Under the pieces are notes generated by a model that worked only from the letters and a program-made list of their open reading frames with translations, was not told the DNA's origin and ran no database searches. A stretch of 64,000 nucleotides of DNA from positions 1-64,000 of the forward strand of contig AJWJ01000018.1 in NCBI GenBank assembly GCA_000277445.1. Reading direction: 5' to 3'. The DNA comes from Polysphondylium violaceum. Taxonomy: Eukaryota > Evosea > Eumycetozoa > Dictyosteliales > Dictyosteliaceae. The translations under genes were made by a program, and so were the position numbers. The stretch's first letter is position 1. The number at the start of each line of letters is the position of its first letter. Below are positions 58,901 through 64,000 of the stretch, in pieces.

Positions 58901-59879
58901 GCAAGAACAAAAACAAAAACAACTATTGGATCCATTATTTTTACAATCACATGAAAATACAGAGAATGAAGACTTTTATCAAGAAACAACCACAGAAACA
59001 GAAAATAACAATGATCATGATGGTGGTGAAAGTGAATTTGATAGTAATAAGAGTTATGAAGGAAGCACAAAGAATTCTGATGAAAACTATTCAGATTTTG
59101 ATGAAAATGATTATGAAGATGAAAATGACTATGATCAAGATAAACATTTACAAGAACTTAATCATTCTTTTTATAATCCAACCATAGATGTATATTATAA
59201 GAACCAAAATAATAATATTAGTAGTAATGTTAATAATAATAATAATAATAGTATCAATAATATCATTAATGATAATAATGATGATGATGACGATGATGAT
59301 AATATGGGTGACAGTGATAGTGATCCCGATGAAGAAAACGATGATGACAATGATGATAATACAGGAGATACAATTACCGATGATGATACTACAGACTATG
59401 ACGAACCTTTAATTTATCAAAACTTTGATTTTCCTCCAAACTCAATTACTACACAAGCCTCTGTACTAGTAACTACGACAATAGACTCTTCCTCTTCTTC
59501 CTCTTCTTCTTCCTTTTCCTCCTCTTCCTCTTCTTCCTCTTCAACTTATAGTTCAGAATCAGAGGTAGATGATAATGTTGATAACAATAACAATGATAAC
59601 GATACTCTATATCAAGACGAAGATGAAATTATAAACATTGATCCAAAGAATCTTCAAAAAATATCACCTATCCTCAGAGCCATGGCAGCTCAAGATTTAG
59701 AAAGAATTAAAAAATTGGAAGAACAAGAAGAACAAGAACAAGAACAAGAAGCACAATTAGAAGAAACTAATGATAATGATAATGACAACAATGATCAACA
59801 AGATCAAGAATACAATTGTCAAACCAAAACCAACACCAATACCACAATTAAGACTAATAGTAATAGTAGTTTCAATTAA
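55922..59879 (+). CDS. trim37: E3 ubiquitin ligase TRIM37 homolog
   Basis: Exons 55922..56155, 56280..56567, 56619..56796, 56863..57353 and 57426..59879, 1214 residues. Order: RING (about 19-59: CSICLSN...CPKCSALYCLECIERW...CPAC), B-box (about 116-146, CLYHGYERLYYC...CSDCALFRHMDH), coiled coil, then MATH (about 300-430). ISFYGMTWEIKCG, EGFINPENDVLLLQFSFR and TSELVP-like DLNSELVPPFEHRLLRFENF match human TRIM37. The exon 2 donor was set at GTATAT (56568) because the nearer one breaks frame. After MATH comes about 780 residues rich in Asp, Asn and Ser. Human TRIM37 acts in centrosome and peroxisome control; that role here is inferred. Confidence 0.9.
58068..58290 (+). repeat. GAT/GAC trinucleotide-rich coding repeat (Asp runs)
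   Basis: Dense GATGAT and GACGAT units encode long Asp/Glu runs in the tail of the TRIM37 homolog; similar shorter runs lie at 58857..58880 and 59270..59360. Confidence 0.85.
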
Positions 59880-59941
59880 ACCTTTTTCTTAAGAAATAAA
59901 CATTGTATATATAAACAAACTCGTCCTATTAAACTATTTAT

Positions 59942-60837
59942 TTACTCAATATCTTTGTTGGGGAATAAACTGGATCTATAATATTTTAATTCTTGTATAC
60001 TTTCTTCAATGTCGTCTAAAGCTCTATGAGTATTTTGTTTTTGTGGTGATTGTTTTAAAATATTTGGAAACCATCGTTTTGCACACTCTTTGATAGAGGA
60101 TACATCTATGACTCTGTAATGAAAGTATTGTGAAAACAATGGCATTTCCTTTTCTAAAAAGTTTCTATCTGTACCGATTGAATTACCTGCGAGTGGCACT
60201 GTACGTTTGTCGATATGCTTTTTCACAAAATCCACCATAATCTGCTCGGCCTCTTTTGTCGATATCTTTGAGTCTTGAACTTTTTTAGTAAGACCAGACT
60301 ATTTCCCGGTGTATATCATCATTATTAGTAAATTAAAATGGATATTGATCATGACTACTGTCGCATTGATTAAAATACTTACACCTCCATGTGTTTTGGT
60401 GCACCAGTCATCCATTGAATTTAACAATTCGTCAGATTGATGAATAACTATATCTGGTCCTTTCTCAATGATATTTAAATCTTTATCTGTAATAATACAT
60501 GCCTAAAATAGAAAAATTAAAAAAAATTAAAAAAATTAGTCATATGCAATCTCATCAATGCCTGTGATTGATGAATATCTATATCTCTATATCTATATCT
60601 ATATCTATATACCATCTCTATGATTGCATCTTTTTTTAAATCGAGGCCTGTCATCTCTAAGTCCACCCACAAAATACGTTGTGATCTCTCTGTATTACTC
60701 ATCTCTTTATCTTTATCTATATCTGTATTGAATACACTATTACTATTTATAGAATACGGTGTTGTTGTATAATATTTGTTTTTCGAATATATTGCAATAT
60801 CTTTAAATATCTTTTTATGCAACACTCTTGAAAACAT
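59942..60837 (-). CDS. rexo2: oligoribonuclease (REXO2/Orn)
   Basis: Exons 60613..60837, 60383..60502 and 59942..60298, 233 residues. The N-terminus ([22 protein letters not shown]) looks like a mitochondrial targeting peptide. The DEDDh residues show in [12 protein letters not shown] (Asp, Glu), [12 protein letters not shown] (Asp) and NTHRALDDI (His, Asp). It degrades 2-5 nucleotide RNAs, mainly in mitochondria and cytosol. [27 protein letters not shown] is the family signature. The first donor GTATAT lies in a GATATA microsatellite (60575..60612). Confidence 0.92.
60575..60612. repeat. ATATCT microsatellite in oligoribonuclease intron 1
   Basis: Six-base units (ATATCT) repeat directly next to the intron's donor. 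Confidence 0.85.
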
Positions 60838-61270
60838 AATTTGTTTGTTTTTTTTTTTTTTTTTTATTTTTTAATTTTGGGAATAGGGGTGGAAAGGGAG
60901 TATCTCATAGAGCGTGGGATTATTTGTTTGCTTAAAACACTGTAGTTCATCTGCTAATTTAATTTTTATTATAATTTTCTCATATTTAGTAAACATGGGT
61001 GATTGAAAACTAATTCAATTATCAATGAGTGAGTTTTTAACCAACATCACCCTTTTGCATTATTTTAATATACAGAGTCTCGTTACTTTTCGTAAAATAC
61101 GAATTTCATACTCGCCCACCTATTTTTTCTTATTTTTTTTTCATTTTTTTTTTTTCATTTTTTGATTTTTTTTTTTTTTTCTAAAAATTTCTCGCACTAG
61201 GGTCATCAAAAGAATTTTGTCGATTTTTTTCGTTCCTTTTTGCTCCTCATACAAAATCAATTAAATCAAA
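60838..61270. promoter_or_regulatory. divergent intergenic, oligoribonuclease / RPS30
   Basis: 433 bases, with several T10+ tracts (60849..60868; 61136..61180) just upstream of the ribosomal protein start. No gene. Confidence 0.5.
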
Positions 61271-61932
61271 ATGGGTATGTATAATTTTATACCTACATGT
61301 TGTGTTTGTCTATGTGTGATGATGATAATAGCAATTGAAAATATAAGATGATCTGGTTGAATTTAAAACAGCCATTTTAAAAGAAACAAACAAACAGAGG
61401 AATTTTATACAACAACTTTGGTAGAGATAGTATGTGTTGGGAATTTACGAAAAAAAAAAAAAAAGAATAATCAACAACAATTATAAATTGAAATATATAT
61501 GTTTAGTTATAAAACACAGAGTGATTCAGTAACAGCATTTTACATTTACAATGGTGAAAAGAATATAGTAGTTTTATGTGACGACGATTAATAATCAATT
61601 ATTTTTCAATGAGAAAAGAATGAGATTATATTTCATAATGTAGATCATACACACACATAGATAATACATAGATGAATTTATACGTTTTTAAAAAAAAAAA
61701 CAAATCACTTACATTATTTTTTTAAACACAAATAGGTAAGGTACATGGTGGTTTGAATCGTGCTGGTAAAGTCAGAAACGCTACTCCAAAAGTAGAAAAG
61801 AAAGAAAAAAAGAAGCCAAAGGTTGGTCGTGCTAAAAAGAGAATGTTGTTCAACCGTAGATACGTCAACGTTGCCATCGGTTTCGGTAAAAAGAAGGGTT
61901 ACAACACTCAAAACATCCCAACTGTTGCCTAA
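61271..61932 (+). CDS. rps30: 40S ribosomal protein S30 (free form)
   Basis: Exons 61271..61274 and 61736..61932, 66 residues. Exon 1 carries only ATG plus one base; splicing yields [21 protein letters not shown], then [16 protein letters not shown] and [11 protein letters not shown], matching eS30. In animals S30 is made as a fusion with the ubiquitin-like FUBI; here only Met-Gly precede it. The intron (61275..61735) is 461 bases with GTATGT and AATAG ends. Coding sequence prefers C-ending codons, as in highly expressed genes. Confidence 0.95.
61275..61735. other. long intron of RPS30
   Basis: 461 bases. I looked for a snoRNA: a C-box-like GTGATGA (61316) exists, but no D box (CTGA) follows at a suitable distance. 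Nothing else seen besides A14-type runs. Confidence 0.5.
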
Positions 61933-62153
61933 ATTTAACAACCTAGATTTAACTGTTTAATAAAAAGCCAATGGTTCTCGACTTGGTTTTGTAAAGAGAA
62001 AAAAGTTGTTTCAATTCATTCCTCTCTGCTCATTCTTGTCGTGTTTCAAAAAAAAAAAATTTTAACACTGTAATTTTTTTTTTTTATTCTTTTTTAAATT
62101 TGAGGTGTGTGTAAAGTGAGGCTTTCAAATAAACTTAAATATTTATTGATTGA

Positions 62154-64000
62154 TTAAAATAATAAAAAGATAAACATGAATAATGTAACAATAACTGTTT
62201 TTGGTTGTAATAGTACAGCAACGCTTGGTTCATTTGATGTTGTCGAGGATGATGAAGTTGTTGGTGAAGAGGTTGGGGATGAGGTCGTTGGGGATGAAGT
62301 AGTTGGAGATGAAGTAGTTGGAGATGAAGTCGTTGGGGATGAAGTAGTTGGGGATGAAGTAGTTGGGGATGATGTTGTGCCTTGTGAGCTTGATGAAGAT
62401 CCACTTTCTGATGAGGCGCCTTGTGAGGTGCTTTGGGATGATCCAGCTTGAGATGATTCACTTGGGGATTCAGAACTAGATGAATCAACAGGGACTTTTT
62501 CATATTCAGATTTATAAATATTTGATTTGGAGTCATTAGCATCTAAAAGTTTGGAAATTGAAGTGATTGTAAATAAACCAGTTCCTTGGGGAATATCACA
62601 TGAAATTGATGTAGTTGTCAATTCTGAACAATCCAAAAAACTCTTTTCATTATTATTATTATTAAACTCTACATTGGTTGAAAGATATAAACCATTGATT
62701 GTTATGGTTTGGCCTTTGTAGGATGGATTGATTGGTGTAATAGATGTAATATTTGGTTTAAGATTAACATTAATTGTTTTGGTTTGACGAGCTTCAATTA
62801 AAAGTTCACCTTTAAGAGATTCATCAGTTAAAACAACTTTAATAACTCCATTGGCGGGATCAAATCCACTTATGGTCAATCCTTCGTTTGATAAGCTAAT
62901 TACAACTTGATTTTGATCAATACCAAATTCACTTGCAGTGATTGTTAATTCTTGAATGTTGGTTTGTTCAACAGATTCAATTGATAAAGTGTTGTAACTT
63001 AAAGGAAGAGTGATGTTCTTGACACCATTGCCAAGGGTCAAGTTTTCATAATAACCAGCGGGTATTTGAATATTTAATACATTACCACTCTTGGCAGTGA
63101 CAGAAATGGTTTTATCATTGATAAAGGCATGTGGATTAGAATTTATATAGTAACAAGTAACATCAAAAGAATTTCCTTTATCACTTAATTGGGAGGGAAT
63201 ATTACCGATTAGATATGGAGCTACATCAATACTAAAAGTTTGTGGTTGAGAATTGTCGACTATAATACTAAAATCCATTTGATTAGAGTCAATAAGGGAA
63301 AGTTCTAAAGAAACAGCGGTAGAGTTGATAAAGTTAAGGTTAACTTCTAAATTATCTTGATCTGGGAAGACAGCTTTAAAAGGAATAAAGCTTTTTAAAC
63401 CAATACCAGAAAATGTGAGTATTTCATTAACTTGGCCAAGATAGGCTAGAGTGAGGTCTGGATAAATGGTGGATTGGAATGTAGAGTTTTGGCCATTCAT
63501 GGTAAGGGTAATGAGAGAGGAGGGTGAATAGAAATCAACAATAAATTTGATTTCATTGGTCGAGATAGAATTTATATTGGCAGTGTCTACTATTTTATCA
63601 CCTACGTAAATGGTGATTTCTGATCTTTGTGGAGATGGGTTTTGGAAGGAGCCTCCTAAAGTAACTTCTAAATTTTCGCCACTATCGGCTGTAGTTGCAG
63701 ATGTGATTGCGAAAAAACAATCCGAATCACCACCTTTATTACATACACAGGTTCCATAACTTGAGTAGCCGTAATTACAGTATTTGTAACTATCATATTT
63801 AATTGGATATATGGATGATGGTGTTGTAATCAACAAGTAATTATCATTATCACTTTGGACATTTTGCAACATAACATCCAGACCGACAAAGACATCATTC
63901 ACTGGATTTGGTATTAAATAATTGCTTTGACCCTGCCAATCACAAAAGATAATATAGTTTTGAGTTGCAATCATTAATTGACCTTGAATATTATCAAATG
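62154..64000 (-). CDS. GPI-anchor-type surface protein, partial (5' end outside)
   Basis: The frame is open to the right edge, so at least 614 residues are visible and the N-terminus is missing. The visible body is beta-rich extracellular sequence. A TIG/IPT-like domain reads NITSITPINPSYKGQTITINGLYL, with Cys pair DCSELTTTSISCDIPQG. Near the N-terminal side is a small Cys cluster (CNYGYSSYGTCVCNKGGDSDC). The C-terminal part is a Ser/Thr/Pro mucin-like stalk with tandem SPTTS units, ending in a hydrophobic segment (TVIVTLFMFIFLLF), a GPI signal. Dictyostelid cell adhesion and developmental surface proteins share this plan; the exact family is not assigned. Confidence 0.8.
   Translation of the reverse strand, partial: FDNIQGQLMIATQNYIIFCDWQGQSNYLIPNPVNDVFVGLDVMLQNVQSDNDNYLLITTPSSIYPIKYDSYKYCNYGYSSYGTCVCNKGGDSDCFFAITSATTADSGENLEVTLGGSFQNPSPQRSEITIYVGDKIVDTANINSISTNEIKFIVDFYSPSSLITLTMNGQNSTFQSTIYPDLTLAYLGQVNEILTFSGIGLKSFIPFKAVFPDQDNLEVNLNFINSTAVSLELSLIDSNQMDFSIIVDNSQPQTFSIDVAPYLIGNIPSQLSDKGNSFDVTCYYINSNPHAFINDKTISVTAKSGNVLNIQIPAGYYENLTLGNGVKNITLPLSYNTLSIESVEQTNIQELTITASEFGIDQNQVVISLSNEGLTISGFDPANGVIKVVLTDESLKGELLIEARQTKTINVNLKPNITSITPINPSYKGQTITINGLYLSTNVEFNNNNNEKSFLDCSELTTTSISCDIPQGTGLFTITSISKLLDANDSKSNIYKSEYEKVPVDSSSSESPSESSQAGSSQSTSQGASSESGSSSSSQGTTSSPTTSSPTTSSPTTSSPTTSSPTTSSPTTSSPTSSPTTSSSSTTSNEPSVAVLLQPKTVIVTLFMFIFLLF
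62259..62372 (-). repeat. 15-bp minisatellite coding SPTTS
   Basis: About seven tandem copies of a 15-base unit (plus strand GTTGGGGATGAAGTA) encode the stalk repeat. Confidence 0.9.

Noticed and set aside
57524-59070. Several minus-strand Leu/Phe/Val-rich frames opposite the TRIM37 tail
   Set aside because: They are the complements of GAT, AAT and CAA runs in the real gene.
61316-61400. C/D-box snoRNA in the RPS30 intron
   Set aside because: The C-box-like GTGATGA has no D box or terminal stem at the right distance.
62176-62451. Plus-strand 91-residue repeat protein (VVGDE units)
   Set aside because: Complement of the SPTTS minisatellite in the surface-protein gene, which has a far longer open frame.

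Overview
This window is nuclear DNA of a social amoeba (Dictyostelia). The signs are very AT-rich intergenic DNA, short AT-rich introns (mostly 50-110 bp, GTAAGT/GTATGT donors, TAG/CAG acceptors), Asn/Thr/Ser homopolymer runs in coding sequence, FNIP-repeat proteins and a set of dictyostelid secreted proteins. I cannot name the species. No tRNA or rRNA gene, CRISPR array or intact transposon was found.

Layout: 0.6-5 kb holds a small orphan gene, ARL2 and the AP-4 beta subunit. 5.5-7 kb holds a RING/TRAF-type zinc-finger gene. 7.2-15.7 kb is a tandem pair of giant FNIP-repeat genes with the same exon plan; the first carries a one-base frame break at an A9 run. 15.8-20.3 kb is a tandem pair of leishmanolysin-like metalloproteases on the minus strand. 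20.5-23.3 kb is a five-exon secretory membrane protein like plant At5g58100, head-to-head with TRAPPC1. 24.4-29 kb holds ATP10, a BolA protein, a coiled-coil orphan, pyroglutamyl peptidase I and an ER J-protein. 29.3-34.7 kb holds a PARP, an F-box/WD40 protein ending in a CaaX box, and prohibitin. 34.7-36 kb is gene-poor with a decayed secreted-protein gene. 36-41.4 kb holds a PB1 protein, a DUF84-type NTPase and a papain-like protease. A 2.3-kb intergenic stretch precedes an F-box/LRR gene. 46-52.5 kb holds folliculin, ornithine decarboxylase and WDR74. 52.7-60.8 kb holds NSUN6, a DUF6748-like secreted protein, TRIM37 and oligoribonuclease. 61.3 kb to the end holds RPS30 and the 3' part of a GPI-anchor-type surface protein that runs off the right edge.

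Most genes are ordinary eukaryotic housekeeping genes packed with short spacers, several in divergent pairs (WDR74/NSUN6 for RNA and ribosome maturation; TRAPPC1/At5g58100-like for the secretory route). Lineage-specific content sits in the tandem FNIP and leishmanolysin pairs, the low-complexity PB1 and LRR proteins and the secreted proteins. Exon coordinates were worked out by hand from splice signals, frame continuity and remembered family sequences; they are predictions, not transcript-supported.
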